From assembly GCA_903822825.1 (NCBI GenBank), contig CAIJQQ010000016.1, positions 117,991 through 181,990 of the forward strand: a stretch of DNA of 64,000 nucleotides, written 5' to 3'. Positions 27,804-37,983 of this stretch are shown in pieces; position 1 is the stretch's first letter, and every line of letters starts with the position of its first letter. This DNA is from an uncultured Burkholderiales bacterium (GTDB taxonomy: Bacteria; Pseudomonadota; Gammaproteobacteria; Burkholderiales; Burkholderiaceae_C). The notes beneath the pieces were generated by a model. The model was given only the letters and a program-made list of their open reading frames with translations, was not told the origin of the DNA and did no database searches. Both the position numbers and the translations under genes were made by a program.

Positions 27804-28757
27804 ATGGAATTCTTCAAGATTAAAAAAGACATCCCGTTCATGAAGAACGCGTTGGTCTTCAACGCGATCTCTTTCGTGACGTTTGCGCTGGCGGTGTTCT
27901 TCCTGTTCAGCAAAGGCCTGCACCTGTCGGTGGAGTTCACGGGCGGCACGCTGATGGAAGTGAGCTACACCCAAAGCGCTGACATCAACAAGGTGCGCGG
28001 CACAGTGGCCACGCTGGGCTTCAGTGAAGTGCAGGTGCAAAACTTTGGCACGGCGCGGGATGTGTTGATCCGCCTGCCTTCCCAAAAGGGGGTGAGTTCG
28101 GCCCAGCAAAGCGACAAGGTGATGGCGGCACTCAAGGCCGATGCACCCGATGTGGCGCTGCGCCGCACCGAATACGTTGGCCCGCAAGTGGGCGACGAGC
28201 TGGCGATGGACGGCCTCAAGGCCCTGGCTTTTGTGGTGGTGGGCATCATGCTTTACTTGGCGATCCGCTTTGAGTGGAAGTTCGCTGTGTCGGCCATCAT
28301 TGCCAATTTGCACGACGTGATCATCATTCTGGGCTTCTTCGCGTTCTTCCAGTGGGAGTTTTCTCTCGCGGTGTTGGCCGCGGTGCTGGCGGTGCTGGGT
28401 TACTCGGTCAACGAGTCGGTCGTGATCTTTGACCGAATTCGCGAGAACTTCCGCCGCTACCGCAAGATGAGCACCGTCGAGGTCATCGACAACGCGATCA
28501 CCTCCACCATCAGCCGCACCATCATCACCCACGGCTGCACCCAGATCATGGTGCTGTCGATGCTGCTGTTCGGCGGCGAGACGCTGCATTACTTCGCGAT
28601 GGCGCTGACCATCGGCATCTGTTTCGGCATTTACTCGTCGGTGTTCGTGGCTGCGGCCATCGCCATGTGGCTGGGTGTGGCCCGCGAAGACCTGATCAAA
28701 CCCGTCAAGAAAGACGAAGGCGACCCGGGCGACGAAAACCGCGGCGCGGTGGTCTGA
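27804..28757 (+). CDS. secF: Protein translocase subunit SecF
   Basis: Partner of SecD, 317 aa. Signature segments are VEFTGGTLMEVSY near residue 43 and GYSVNESVVIFDRIRENFR near 200, with six membrane helices. The ATG at 27804 follows a GGGAGA ribosome-binding site. The stop abuts the stop of the convergent dprA. Confidence 0.97.
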   Translation: MEFFKIKKDIPFMKNALVFNAISFVTFALAVFFLFSKGLHLSVEFTGGTLMEVSYTQSADINKVRGTVATLGFSEVQVQNFGTARDVLIRLPSQKGVSSAQQSDKVMAALKADAPDVALRRTEYVGPQVGDELAMDGLKALAFVVVGIMLYLAIRFEWKFAVSAIIANLHDVIIILGFFAFFQWEFSLAVLAAVLAVLGYSVNESVVIFDRIRENFRRYRKMSTVEVIDNAITSTISRTIITHGCTQIMVLSMLLFGGETLHYFAMALTIGICFGIYSSVFVAAAIAMWLGVAREDLIKPVKKDEGDPGDENRGAVV

Positions 28758-29888
28758 TCAAGCCCTGACCAGCCTTTGAAACAAACCGCCGGGCAAGCGA
28801 GCGACCTGCCCGGCGAGTTCCAGTTCCAGCAACTGCGCTTGCAACTGGGCGGTCTCCAGGCCGCACAGGGCTTGCAAGGCGTCGAGCCCCATCGGGTCGT
28901 GCCCCATCTGTGCAAGCAAGCCTTTGTCTGCTGCATCTGTCTCTGACGGCTCTTCCAGCGACTGAACAGGCGCATCGGGCCATCGCAATTCTTCGAGCAC
29001 ATCTTGAGCCGACTCCACCAGCTTGGCGCCTTGCTTGATGAGGGCGTGACACCCTTTGGACTGTGGTGAGTGGATCGAGCCGGGAATGGCGAACACGTCG
29101 CGGCCCTGCTCGAGTGCTTGTTTGGCGGTGATGAGCGAGCCGGATTTGAGCGCGGCCTCGACCACCAGCGTGGCTTGCGACAGTCCTGAGATGAGCCGGT
29201 TGCGTTTGGGGAAGTTGGCGTTGAGGGGTGGTGTGCCGAGCGGGTATTCGCTCAAGATCAAACCTTGCGCTGCAATGCTGTGTGCCAGTGCCAGGTGTTG
29301 CTTGGGGTAGACCCGGTCCAGGCCCGTGCCGACCACGGCGATGGTGGCCAGATGCCCAGGCGCAGCCCCTTGCAAAGCGCCTTCGTGTGCAGCGCCATCA
29401 ATGCCCAATGCCAAGCCCGAGACCACCGTGAGCCCGCAAGCGGCCAGGCTGCGCGCGAACTCACGGGCGTTCAGGCTGCCTTGCGGTGTGGGGTTGCGGC
29501 TGCCGACCACGGCGATGGCGTGGTGAGACCGCAGCTGGTGCAGGTGGGCGATCTGGCCGATGGCGTAGAGCAGCAGAGGCGGGTCTGCGGTGTCGAGCAG
29601 TGCTGCAGGGTAGTCGCTGTCGCCCAGGGTGACGATGGCGCGCTCGGTGTGCTTGTCTTGCAGCCACTGCCAGGTGGCCTCCAGCAGCGTGACCCAGCCC
29701 TCGGGTTCGCGCTGCAGGGCCTGGCTTTGGGTGGCCGAGACGATTTGGCGCAGCTCGGTCATGGGCTGATGCCACAGGTTTTCAGGTGGGCCAAAGGCGG
29801 TGAGCAGCCGCCTTGCCGTTTCGTTGCCAATCCCCGGTGTGAGCGTCAGGCGCAACCAGTGCCCCAGCTCTTGCTGTGATGCAAGCAT
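28758..29888 (-). CDS. dprA: DNA processing protein DprA
   Basis: Cytosolic protein that receives incoming single-stranded DNA during natural transformation and loads RecA. The 376 aa contain an N-terminal helical region (ETARRLLTAFG), the Rossmann-like core with AVVGSRNPTPQG, VVSGLALGIDGAAHEGAL and PLGTPPLNANFPKRNRLISGL, and a C-terminal winged-helix domain (DALQALCGLETAQLQAQLLE). Intact, so the strain may be competent. Transcribed against secF. Confidence 0.95.
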   Translation of the reverse strand: MLASQQELGHWLRLTLTPGIGNETARRLLTAFGPPENLWHQPMTELRQIVSATQSQALQREPEGWVTLLEATWQWLQDKHTERAIVTLGDSDYPAALLDTADPPLLLYAIGQIAHLHQLRSHHAIAVVGSRNPTPQGSLNAREFARSLAACGLTVVSGLALGIDGAAHEGALQGAAPGHLATIAVVGTGLDRVYPKQHLALAHSIAAQGLILSEYPLGTPPLNANFPKRNRLISGLSQATLVVEAALKSGSLITAKQALEQGRDVFAIPGSIHSPQSKGCHALIKQGAKLVESAQDVLEELRWPDAPVQSLEEPSETDAADKGLLAQMGHDPMGLDALQALCGLETAQLQAQLLELELAGQVARLPGGLFQRLVRA

Positions 29889-30066
29889 GTGTCTCCTCCC
29901 TATCGGTGCCTTTGCGGCTTTGTGGAGAGATTCTGTGGCAAAGGCGCGCGCACGGCAAGAGCGCAGCGTTCACGCCACGCTTCGTTGCCGGAGGGGTTTG
30001 ATGGGCGGGGGCCATCGAACGGGGCAAATTTGACCGAAAATAGGGGCCTCAGTGGATCTCTCAATC

Positions 30067-30576
30067 ATGGCCTTGCTTCCCATCCTTCGTTACCCCGACC
30101 CCCGCCTGCACAAGGTGGCCCAAGCTGTTCAAGCGGTGGACGCCCGCATCTTGGCGCTGATTGCCGACATGCTGGAGACCATGTACGACGCCAGTGGCAT
30201 TGGCCTGGCGGCCACACAAGTCGATGTGCACGAGCGCCTGGTGGTGATCGACACGTCTGAAGAGCGCGACCAGCCCCTGGTGCTGATCAACCCGGAGATC
30301 ACCTGGTTGAGCGACGAGCGCGTGAAAGGCGACGAAGGCTGCCTGTCGGTGCCCGGCATTTACGACGGCGTCGAGCGTGCCACCGCTGTCAAGGTCACTG
30401 CGTTGGACCGCCATGGCAAGACGCAAAACATTGAGGCCGATGGCCTGCTGGCCATCTGCATCCAGCACGAGCTGGACCACCTCAAGGGCAAAGTGTTTGT
30501 GGAATACCTCTCGCCCCTCAAGCAAGGGCGCATCAAGACCAAGCTGGTCAAAGCGCTCAAAGCCGATCAGGACTGA
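30067..30576 (+). CDS. def: Peptide deformylase
   Basis: Removes the formyl group from the N-terminal methionine of new proteins. The 169 aa carry all three motifs: [16 protein letters not shown] (metal-binding Cys) and HELDHLKG (metal-binding His pair and catalytic Glu). The ATG at 30067 ([14 protein letters not shown]) is preferred over 30052. Followed by fmt after 10 bp, the usual def-fmt operon. Confidence 0.97.
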   Translation: MALLPILRYPDPRLHKVAQAVQAVDARILALIADMLETMYDASGIGLAATQVDVHERLVVIDTSEERDQPLVLINPEITWLSDERVKGDEGCLSVPGIYDGVERATAVKVTALDRHGKTQNIEADGLLAICIQHELDHLKGKVFVEYLSPLKQGRIKTKLVKALKADQD

Positions 30577-30586
30577 CGGCACCACC

Positions 30587-31552
30587 ATGCGTTTGATTTT
30601 TGCGGGCACGCCCGAATTCGCCCGCGAAGCCATGTTGGCCTTGCACGCTGCCGGCCACGAGATCGTGCTGGTGCTGACCCAGCCCGACCGCCCGGCTGGC
30701 CGCGGCATGAAGCTGCAAGCCTCACCCGTCAAGCAGTGGGCTTTGGACCACAGTCTGCCCGTGGCCCAGCCGCGCAGCCTGCGCCTGGACGGCAAATACC
30801 CCGAAGACGCGGCAGCGGCCCGTGATGCCCTCTTGGCTGCACATGCCGACGCCATGATCGTGGCCGCCTATGGCTTGATCCTGCCGCGGTGGACGCTGGA
30901 CTTGCCGCCACGCGGGTGCCTCAACATCCACGCCTCCCTCTTGCCGCGCTGGCGCGGTGCGGCGCCCATCCACCGCGCCATCGAGGCGGGTGACACCCAA
31001 ACCGGCATCACCATCATGCAGATGGACACGGGCCTGGACACGGGCGACATGCTGCTGGTGCGCACTGAGGCCATCTTGCCGACCGACACCACCGCCGTGT
31101 TGCACGACCGCTTGGCCGCTCTGGGCGGCGAGGCCATCGTGCAGGCGCTGGCCTCGCTCGATGCCTTGCCGCACCAGCCCCAGCCGAGCGAAGGCGTGAA
31201 CTACGCGCACAAGATCGAAAAAGCCGAAGCCGCACTCGATTGGGCCTTGAGCGCCGAAGTGTTGGCCCGGCGCATCCGTGCCTTTGACCCCTTCCCGGGC
31301 ATGACCGTGCCGCTCTCGACCGAGGCGGGCACCGAAACCCTCAAGCTCTGGCATGCCGTGGCCGAGCCTTCGCCAAGCCCCGCCCAGCCCGGCACCGTGC
31401 TGCAGGCCGATGCGCAAGGCGTGCGCGTGGCCTGCGGGCAGGGCCAGCTGTGCCTCAAGCAATTGCAGCGCCCCGGTGGCAAGCGTTTGAGTGCGGCCGA
31501 CTTTTTGCGTGGCTGCCCCTTGCAGCCGGGTCAGCGTCTGGTGGTGGCCTGA
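30587..31552 (+). CDS. fmt: Methionyl-tRNA formyltransferase
   Basis: Formylates initiator Met-tRNA using 10-formyl-tetrahydrofolate. The 321 aa start [17 protein letters not shown] and contain the formyl-transfer core with [20 protein letters not shown] and the catalytic region [12 protein letters not shown], plus a C-terminal tRNA-binding domain ([19 protein letters not shown]). Its stop overlaps the azlC start (ATGA). Confidence 0.97.
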   Translation: MRLIFAGTPEFAREAMLALHAAGHEIVLVLTQPDRPAGRGMKLQASPVKQWALDHSLPVAQPRSLRLDGKYPEDAAAARDALLAAHADAMIVAAYGLILPRWTLDLPPRGCLNIHASLLPRWRGAAPIHRAIEAGDTQTGITIMQMDTGLDTGDMLLVRTEAILPTDTTAVLHDRLAALGGEAIVQALASLDALPHQPQPSEGVNYAHKIEKAEAALDWALSAEVLARRIRAFDPFPGMTVPLSTEAGTETLKLWHAVAEPSPSPAQPGTVLQADAQGVRVACGQGQLCLKQLQRPGGKRLSAADFLRGCPLQPGQRLVVA

Positions 31553-32283
31553 TGTTTTTCCTCTCGCGTTTGTACCGTCACCCGGCCTTTGTGGTGGGCA
31601 TGCGCGAGGTGTCGCCGCAGTCACCGGGCATTGCCGCCTGGGGCCTCATGACGGGCGTGGCCATGGTCAAGTCGGGCATGAGCGTGTTCGAGGCCAGCGC
31701 CATGACGCTGCTGGTGTTCGCTGGCAGTTCGCAACTGGCGGCCATTCCACTCATCGTGGCGGGTGCGCCTGCCTGGGTGATTCTGGCCACCGGCTTTTGC
31801 GTGAACCTTCGCTTTGTGGTGTTCAGCCTGCACTTGCGCCAGTTTTTGATCCACCTGCCGCGCTGGCAGCGCATGCTGCATGGCTATTTGACGGCCGACA
31901 TCAGCTATGTGCTGTTTGTGCGAAAGTACGCCCACCCGGCCGAGACCGCCCAGGGGCGTCTGGAACAAGAGGCTTATTTGGCGGGCAACGACTTTTTGAA
32001 TTGGCTGTCGTGGATCGTGGCCAGCTTTGTCGGCATCGCCCTGGCCAATTTGATTCCGCCCAGCTGGGGCTTGGGCTTTGCGGGCATTTTGTGTCTTCTG
32101 GGCATCCAGTGCTCGCTGGCCAGTTCGCGCATGCGCCTGTTGTCGGCAGCGGTGGCTGGGGCTGCCGCCGTGGTGGCTTACAGCCTGCCGCTCAAGCTCA
32201 ACATCGTGGTCGCGATTGCCGTGGCGGTGGTCCTGTGCATGACGGTCGAAAAACTCCGCCCCACCCCTGGAGCCACGACATGA
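31552..32283 (+). CDS. azlC: AzlC family branched-chain amino acid exporter subunit
   Basis: Large subunit of an AzlCD-type exporter of branched-chain amino acids. The 243 aa have multiple helices and the family segments SGIAAWGLMTGVAMVKSGMS-like N-terminus and FAGSSQLAAIPLI, CVNLRFVVFSLHL. Start and stop overlap fmt and azlD by 1-4 nt, so translation is coupled in a def-fmt-azlC-azlD operon. Confidence 0.88.
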   Translation: MFFLSRLYRHPAFVVGMREVSPQSPGIAAWGLMTGVAMVKSGMSVFEASAMTLLVFAGSSQLAAIPLIVAGAPAWVILATGFCVNLRFVVFSLHLRQFLIHLPRWQRMLHGYLTADISYVLFVRKYAHPAETAQGRLEQEAYLAGNDFLNWLSWIVASFVGIALANLIPPSWGLGFAGILCLLGIQCSLASSRMRLLSAAVAGAAAVVAYSLPLKLNIVVAIAVAVVLCMTVEKLRPTPGATT

Positions 32284-32627
32284 ATGCCAATTGGGGGGGC
32301 ACTGACCTTTGGACATTGGCTGTCATCGTCGGGCTGGCGCTGGTGACGGTGCTCACGCGCAGTTTCTTTTTTATCTCGAGTCAAAACTGGCATTTGCCCC
32401 ACTGGGCGCAGCGTGGCCTGCAATACGCGCCCATCGCCGCCCTGTCGGCCGTGGTGGTGCCCGAGATCGTCACCGTGCAGGGGGTGTTGATCACCACTTG
32501 GCAAGACGCCCGTTTGTTCTCGGCTCTGGTCGGTGCAGCGATTTACTTCTGGCGCCGCGACGTGCTGCTCACCATCTTGGGCGGCATGGCGGTGTATTTG
32601 CCGCTGCACTTGGGGCTGGGCTGGTAG
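32280..32627 (+). CDS. azlD: AzlD family transporter subunit
   Basis: Small partner of AzlC, 115 aa, with four helices and the family pattern ALVTVLTRSFFF near the N-terminus and ALVGAAIYFWRRDVLLTILG near the C-terminus. It overlaps azlC by 4 nt. Confidence 0.88.
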   Translation: MNANWGGTDLWTLAVIVGLALVTVLTRSFFFISSQNWHLPHWAQRGLQYAPIAALSAVVVPEIVTVQGVLITTWQDARLFSALVGAAIYFWRRDVLLTILGGMAVYLPLHLGLGW

Positions 32628-32696
32628 GCCGCACTGGGGTGTGGGTCAGGCTTTTAAAATCACGGGCAGTCATTTTTTCTCCCACCGAGTCCCCTC

Positions 32697-33890
32697 ATGA
32701 ACGTCATCCGTTTTTCCGACCTGTGCGCCCAGGGCAAAGCCCACAACCAGCGCGTATTCATCCGTGCTGACCTGAATGTGCCCCAGGCCGATGACGGCAG
32801 CATCACCGAGGACACCCGCGTGCGCGCCAGCGTGCCTTGCATCCAGATGGCCCTGGATGCGGGTGCGGCCGTCATGGTGACCAGCCATTTGGGCCGCCCC
32901 ACAGAAGGGATGTTCAAACCCGAAGACTCGCTGGCCCCTGTGGCCAAGCGCCTGGGCGAGCTGCTGGGTCGCGAAGTGCCCTTGGTCGCCAACTGGGTGG
33001 ACGGCGTGACTGTGGCCCCGGGGCAGGTCGTGCTGCTCGAAAACTGCCGCGTCAACCCCGGCGAGAAGAAAAACAACGAAGCACTGGCACGCAAGCTGGC
33101 CCAGCTTTGCGACATTTACGTGAACGATGCTTTTGGCACCGCACACCGCGCCGAGGGCACGACCTACGGCATTGCCCAGTTCGCGCCGATCGCTTGTGCA
33201 GGCCCTTTGCTGGCGGCCGAGATCGACGCGATTGGCAAGGCCCTGGCCAATCCGAAACGCCCACTGGCGGCCATTGTGGCGGGCTCCAAGGTGTCCACCA
33301 AGCTGACCATTTTGAAAACCCTGTCCCAAAACGTGGACCAGCTCATCGTCGGGGGCGGCATCGCCAACACCTTCATGCTGGCCGCGGGCCTGAAAATCGG
33401 CAAGAGCCTGGCCGAAGCGGACTTGGTGGGCGAGGCCCAAGCCGTGATCGAAGCCATGAAAGCGCGTGGCGCTGAAGTGCCGATCCCGACCGATGTGGTG
33501 ACCGCCAAGACCTTTGCGGCCGACGCCGTGGCCACGGTGAAAAAAGCCACCGACTTGGCCGATGACGACATGATTCTGGACATCGGTCCAGAGACTGCCG
33601 CCAAACTCGCTGCCCAGCTCAAGCAGGCAGGCACCATCGTGTGGAACGGCCCCGTTGGGGTGTTCGAGTTCGACCAATTTGCCAACGGCACCCAAGTCAT
33701 CGCCCAGGCGATTGCCGAGTCCAGCGCTTTCAGCATCGCGGGCGGAGGTGACACGCTGGCCGCGATCGCCAAATATGGCATTGAAAAGCAGGTCGGTTAC
33801 ATCTCGACCGGCGGCGGTGCATTCCTTGAAATCCTGGAAGGCAAGACCCTGCCTGCATTTGAGATTTTGGCCAAGCGCGCTGCGGCTTGA
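32697..33890 (+). CDS. pgk: Phosphoglycerate kinase
   Basis: Glycolytic enzyme converting 1,3-bisphosphoglycerate and ADP to 3-phosphoglycerate and ATP. The 397 aa carry [25 protein letters not shown], the hinge and nucleotide-binding [22 protein letters not shown], and [12 protein letters not shown]. Followed by a strong bidirectional terminator. Close to pyk and fba downstream. Confidence 0.97.
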   Translation: MNVIRFSDLCAQGKAHNQRVFIRADLNVPQADDGSITEDTRVRASVPCIQMALDAGAAVMVTSHLGRPTEGMFKPEDSLAPVAKRLGELLGREVPLVANWVDGVTVAPGQVVLLENCRVNPGEKKNNEALARKLAQLCDIYVNDAFGTAHRAEGTTYGIAQFAPIACAGPLLAAEIDAIGKALANPKRPLAAIVAGSKVSTKLTILKTLSQNVDQLIVGGGIANTFMLAAGLKIGKSLAEADLVGEAQAVIEAMKARGAEVPIPTDVVTAKTFAADAVATVKKATDLADDDMILDIGPETAAKLAAQLKQAGTIVWNGPVGVFEFDQFANGTQVIAQAIAESSAFSIAGGGDTLAAIAKYGIEKQVGYISTGGGAFLEILEGKTLPAFEILAKRAAA

Positions 33891-33899
33891 GTTTCCAAT

Positions 33900-33940
33900 G
33901 GCCAACAAAAAACCCCGCATGGCGGGGTTTTTTGTTGGCC
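33900..33940. terminator. Bidirectional terminator between pgk and desaturase
   Basis: A 19-bp perfect inverted repeat with a 3-nt loop: GC core CCCCGC/GCGGGG flanked by an A-run before and a T-run after, closed by GGCCAAC/GTTGGCC. It serves the convergent pgk and desaturase transcripts. Confidence 0.93.
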
Positions 33941-33957
33941 GGGCCGAGCCCTCTCGA

Positions 33958-35073
33958 TCAGGCTGAGGCCACGGGGGCCAGGTGGGGTCGCTCCGGGCTG
34001 GTCATGTTGCCCTTGAAATCGGTCCAGCACTCGCGTGTGAAGTCGTACATCTTGCAGTTTTTAGCTGTTTCGAAGTACCACTTCCAGGAGAAGGGCTGGA
34101 CGATGATGCGGCCGGGCAGCATCTCTTCGAGCTTGGCCTGGGCCTTTTTGAGGCGGTAAAGGGGCACGCTCATGTCCACATGGTGGGCGGTGTGCTCCAT
34201 GATGTGGTGCATCATCGCGCCGATGTTGAATGGGAAGGTCAGGTGCACCGTGGTCGAAACGAAGGGCGCGGCCTTGGTCCAGGCGGCTTTGTTGTCGTGC
34301 CAGGAGACCTTGACGTGGGTGTGGTGCACATAGACCACAAAGCCGATCATGCTGTTCCAGAAGAAGAAGGGCACGGCAACACCCAGCAGCAGCGACAGCC
34401 AGACCGATTGGCCCGTGGCCACGGCGGCAGCGGAGATGGTGGCAATCCAGAGCAGGCCAAACACGGTCACCAGCGAGCTGTCCTTGAAGAAGATGGGCCG
34501 GCGGGTGGGCATGTGGGTCTTGTTGGGGAAGAACTCGCGCTTCCACCAGATTTCGATCATGTAATAAAGACCTGGCGCCCAGCCGCTGCGGTAGGCGCGC
34601 TCGAGCAGCTTTTGCATGGGCGAGAGGGCTTCAAACTCGGCGGCGGTCAGGGGTGTCCAGACAAAGTCGACGCCTTTGAGGTTGGTGTAGCCGTGGTGCA
34701 CCACGTTGTGACCCGTGTCCCAGAGGCTGTAGGGTGTGAGCGAGGGCAAAAACGCAATTCGCCCCAAGACCTTGTTGAGTTCGCGGTGCGGCGTGAGGCT
34801 TTGGTGGCAGGCGTCGTGGCCAATGATGAACAGGCGCCCGATCACAAAGCCCGCAGCCAGCCCGCACAGCAGTTTGGCCCAGATGGCATCGAAAACCACG
34901 GTGCCTGTGATCAATGCAAAAAACAGGGCGTAGTCGGCGAGCAGCAGCACAAAAGCCCAAAAGGTGGTGCGATCAGACAAAGGAATCAGCCAGCCGCGCA
35001 AAATTTTGCGGTGCGGTAAAGGCTGATCCAGAGGGATGGGCTGGTCTGGGGTCTGGGTATGGAGTTCGGTCAT
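33958..35073 (-). CDS. Membrane fatty acid desaturase
   Basis: Di-iron membrane desaturase that puts double bonds in acyl chains. The 371 aa show three His boxes: HDACHQ, HNVVHHGYTN-type and the C-terminal HHIMEHTAHHVD, with two pairs of membrane helices between. The ATG at 35073 (MTELHTQ) is chosen because the longer frame would need a TTG at 35100. Convergent with pgk and divergent from pyk; a role in membrane fluidity is inferred. Confidence 0.9.
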   Translation of the reverse strand: MTELHTQTPDQPIPLDQPLPHRKILRGWLIPLSDRTTFWAFVLLLADYALFFALITGTVVFDAIWAKLLCGLAAGFVIGRLFIIGHDACHQSLTPHRELNKVLGRIAFLPSLTPYSLWDTGHNVVHHGYTNLKGVDFVWTPLTAAEFEALSPMQKLLERAYRSGWAPGLYYMIEIWWKREFFPNKTHMPTRRPIFFKDSSLVTVFGLLWIATISAAAVATGQSVWLSLLLGVAVPFFFWNSMIGFVVYVHHTHVKVSWHDNKAAWTKAAPFVSTTVHLTFPFNIGAMMHHIMEHTAHHVDMSVPLYRLKKAQAKLEEMLPGRIIVQPFSWKWYFETAKNCKMYDFTRECWTDFKGNMTSPERPHLAPVASA

Positions 35074-35269
35074 GGGTTGCGCACAATGTTCATGCGTCAA
35101 TTAAGTCAGTTGTGCTGAGTTTAATGTGCGCGGGTGACATTGGGCATGACCAGGGTCAATTCCCGGGTTTATGGCTTTGTGAGCGGCCGTTTTGATGAGA
35201 CAACGAAAGTTCCGGGCGTGTCACCGAATCCATGTGAAAATTGAAACCCAGTCAGAAGGAGACCTTTAC

Positions 35270-36703
35270 ATGCCCCGTCACGCCACCAAGATCGTTGCCA
35301 CTTTGGGCCCTGCTTCAAGCGACCCCGCATTGCTGGAGGCCATGATCCGCGCAGGCGTCAACGTGGTGCGTCTGAACTTCAGCCACGGACAAGCCCAAGA
35401 CCACATCGACCGGGCCACGCTGGTGCGCGAGGCGTCCGTGCGTGCGGGCCGCGAGGTGGCCATCATGGCCGACCTCCAAGGCCCCAAGATCCGCGTGGGC
35501 AAGTTTGCCGAAGGCAAAGTGATGCTCGTGCCCGGCGCCCAGTTTGTGCTGGACGGCTCACGCACCGAGCCGGGTGACGTGCTGGGCGTGGGCTTGGACT
35601 ACAAAGAGCTGCCCCGCGACGTCAAAGCCGGTGATGTCCTTTTGCTCAACGACGGGTTGATTGTCTTGACGATTGACGCCGTCAAAGGTGAGCAGGTGCA
35701 CACCACCGTCAAGCTCGGCGGCGAGTTGTCCAACAACAAAGGCATCAACAAGCAAGGCGGGGGCCTCACCGCCCCGGCCCTGACCGCCAAGGACATGGAC
35801 GACATCAAGACCGCCATGAGCTTCAAGGCTGACTATGTGGCGGTGAGTTTCCCCAAAAACGCGACCGACATGGAAATGGCCCGCCAGCTGTGCAATGTGG
35901 CGGGTGCCGAGTACGGCCACAAGCCGGGACTGATCGCCAAGATCGAGCGCGCAGAGGCCATCCCGCACCTGGAGGCCATTTTGCTGGCCAGCGACGGCAT
36001 CATGGTCGCCCGAGGCGACCTGGCCGTGGAAGTGGGCAACGCCGCAGTGCCTGCGCTGCAAAAACGCATGATCAAGCTGGCCAAGGCGAACGACCGGGTG
36101 GTCATCACCGCCACCCAGATGATGGAGAGCATGATCACCAACCCCGTGCCGACCCGTGCCGAAGTCAGTGACGTGGCCAATGCGGTGCTGGACGGCACCG
36201 ATGCCGTGATGCTGAGTGCCGAAACCGCTGCGGGCAAATACCCGCTGGAGACGGTGGTGGAAATGGCCAAAATTTGCGCCGCTGCCGAAAGCGCCGAAGA
36301 CCCTGCGCTGGACGCCGACTTCAAAGGCCAGATGTTCAGCCGCATCGACCAGTCGATCGCCATGGGGGCCCTGTTCACTGCCCACCACCTGGGGGCCAAG
36401 GCCATCGTGGCCATGACCGAGTCGGGCTCCACCGCTTTGTGGATGAGCCGCCACCGCGTGCATGTCCCCATTTATGCCTTGACCACCAAACTGTCCTCGC
36501 AGCGCAAGATGGCTTTGTACCGCAACGTGCGCCCTTTGCTGATAGACACCAGCGCAGACCGTGACACGGCCTTGCAGCAGGCCGAAGGCAACCTCAAAAA
36601 GCGCGGCATTGTGAGCTCGGGCGATGTCTATGCCATCACTTGTGGTGAACCCATGGGATCGCCCGGCGGCACGAACATGGTCAAGATCTGCCGCGTCGCA
36701 TAA
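35270..36703 (+). CDS. pyk: Pyruvate kinase
   Basis: Converts phosphoenolpyruvate and ADP to pyruvate and ATP. The 477 aa start MPRHATKIVATLGPASSD and contain NVVRLNFSHG, the catalytic GLIAKIERAEAIPHLEAIL, MVARGDLAVEVG and VITATQMMESMITNPVPTRA, and the C-terminal allosteric domain. A GAAGGAG ribosome-binding site precedes the ATG at 35270. Confidence 0.97.
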   Translation: MPRHATKIVATLGPASSDPALLEAMIRAGVNVVRLNFSHGQAQDHIDRATLVREASVRAGREVAIMADLQGPKIRVGKFAEGKVMLVPGAQFVLDGSRTEPGDVLGVGLDYKELPRDVKAGDVLLLNDGLIVLTIDAVKGEQVHTTVKLGGELSNNKGINKQGGGLTAPALTAKDMDDIKTAMSFKADYVAVSFPKNATDMEMARQLCNVAGAEYGHKPGLIAKIERAEAIPHLEAILLASDGIMVARGDLAVEVGNAAVPALQKRMIKLAKANDRVVITATQMMESMITNPVPTRAEVSDVANAVLDGTDAVMLSAETAAGKYPLETVVEMAKICAAAESAEDPALDADFKGQMFSRIDQSIAMGALFTAHHLGAKAIVAMTESGSTALWMSRHRVHVPIYALTTKLSSQRKMALYRNVRPLLIDTSADRDTALQQAEGNLKKRGIVSSGDVYAITCGEPMGSPGGTNMVKICRVA

Positions 36704-36822
36704 CCACGCGCCGCACTTGAGCGCTTTGAGGGGGCGTTGGGCGCCACCCTTTAAAATCTGGGCAGTGACAGGCTGGTGGTCCACCAGCCCGCAGGTTTTC
36801 AAACTTTCTGGGAAATTTCACC

Positions 36823-37887
36823 ATGGCACTTGTCTCGATGCGCGAGCTGCTGGACCACGCAGCTGTCAACGGTTATGGCATTCCGGCTTTCAACGTCAAC
36901 AATCTGGAGCAGGTTCAGGCGGTCATGACCGCGGCCGACGAAGTCGGTGCCCCGGTCATCCTGCAAGCGAGCGCAGGCGCTCGAAAATATGCAGGCGAGC
37001 CCTTCATCAAGCACCTGATCCAGGCGGCTACCGAGCAGTGGCCTCACATCCCCCTGGTGATGCACCAAGACCACGGCCAAAGCCCGGCGGTGTGCCAGGG
37101 CGCGATCGATTTGGGATTTTCATCGGTGATGATGGACGGCTCTTTGTTGGAAGACGGCAAGACGCCTGCCAACTTCGAATACAACACCGACGTCACGCGC
37201 CGCGTGGTGGACATGGCCCACAAAATGGGCGTGTCGGTCGAGGGTGAGTTGGGTTGCCTGGGCAACCTTGAAACCGGCGAAGCCGGTGAAGAAGATGGCA
37301 TCGGCGCCGAAGGCAAGTTGGACCACAGCCAGATGCTGACCGACCCCGAAGAAGCCGCTCAGTTCGTCAACGCCACAGGCCTGGATGCGCTGGCCATTGC
37401 CATTGGCACCAGCCACGGCGCCTACAAGTTCAGCCGCAAGCCCACGGGTGACATTCTGGCGATCTACCGCGTCAAGGAAATCCACAAGCGCATCCCCAAC
37501 ACCCACTTGGTGATGCACGGTTCGTCGAGCGTGCCGCAGGAGTTGCTGGCCTTGATCAACCAGTATGGCGGCAAGATGAAGGAAACCTACGGCGTGCCTG
37601 TCGAGGAAATCCAAGAAGCCATCAAGCACGGCGTGCGCAAGATCAACATCGACACCGACATCCGACTGGCCATGACGGCGGCGGTGCGCAAGTTCCTGTT
37701 TGAGAATCCCGATAAGTTTGATGCCCGCGAATGGCTCAAGCCCGCCCGCGAAGCGGCCAAGCAGCTGTGCAAGCAGCGTTATCTGGAGTTCGGCTGCGAA
37801 GGCCAGGCCCCCAAAATCAAAGGCGAGACCTTGCAGGTGGTGGCGGCCAAATACGCCAAAGGCGAGTTGGCCCAGGTGGTGAACTGA
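36823..37887 (+). CDS. fba: Class II fructose-bisphosphate aldolase
   Basis: Zinc-dependent aldolase joining dihydroxyacetone phosphate and glyceraldehyde 3-phosphate. The 354 aa start [20 protein letters not shown] and contain the zinc-binding region [20 protein letters not shown] and the phosphate-binding [15 protein letters not shown]. The length and segments match the long (type B, Calvin-cycle-like) subgroup. Ends at a strong terminator. Confidence 0.96.
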   Translation: MALVSMRELLDHAAVNGYGIPAFNVNNLEQVQAVMTAADEVGAPVILQASAGARKYAGEPFIKHLIQAATEQWPHIPLVMHQDHGQSPAVCQGAIDLGFSSVMMDGSLLEDGKTPANFEYNTDVTRRVVDMAHKMGVSVEGELGCLGNLETGEAGEEDGIGAEGKLDHSQMLTDPEEAAQFVNATGLDALAIAIGTSHGAYKFSRKPTGDILAIYRVKEIHKRIPNTHLVMHGSSSVPQELLALINQYGGKMKETYGVPVEEIQEAIKHGVRKINIDTDIRLAMTAAVRKFLFENPDKFDAREWLKPAREAAKQLCKQRYLEFGCEGQAPKIKGETLQVVAAKYAKGELAQVVN

Positions 37888-37928
37888 GCGGCCCAAACAG
37901 TTTCGCGCCTGCCATAATTGGTTCGAAT

Positions 37929-37966
37929 GGCCCGTTGACTGTTCAACGGGCCTTTTTTCTTTTTTC
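37929..37966 (+). terminator. Intrinsic terminator after fba
   Basis: GGCCCGTTGA-CTGT-TCAACGGGCC, a perfect 10-bp stem, is followed by a run of T (six, then C, then six). It lies 41 bp after the fba stop and 18 bp before purC, whose promoter must therefore overlap it or lie very close. Confidence 0.95.
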
Positions 37967-37983
37967 TCTGAATTCTTTTTGCC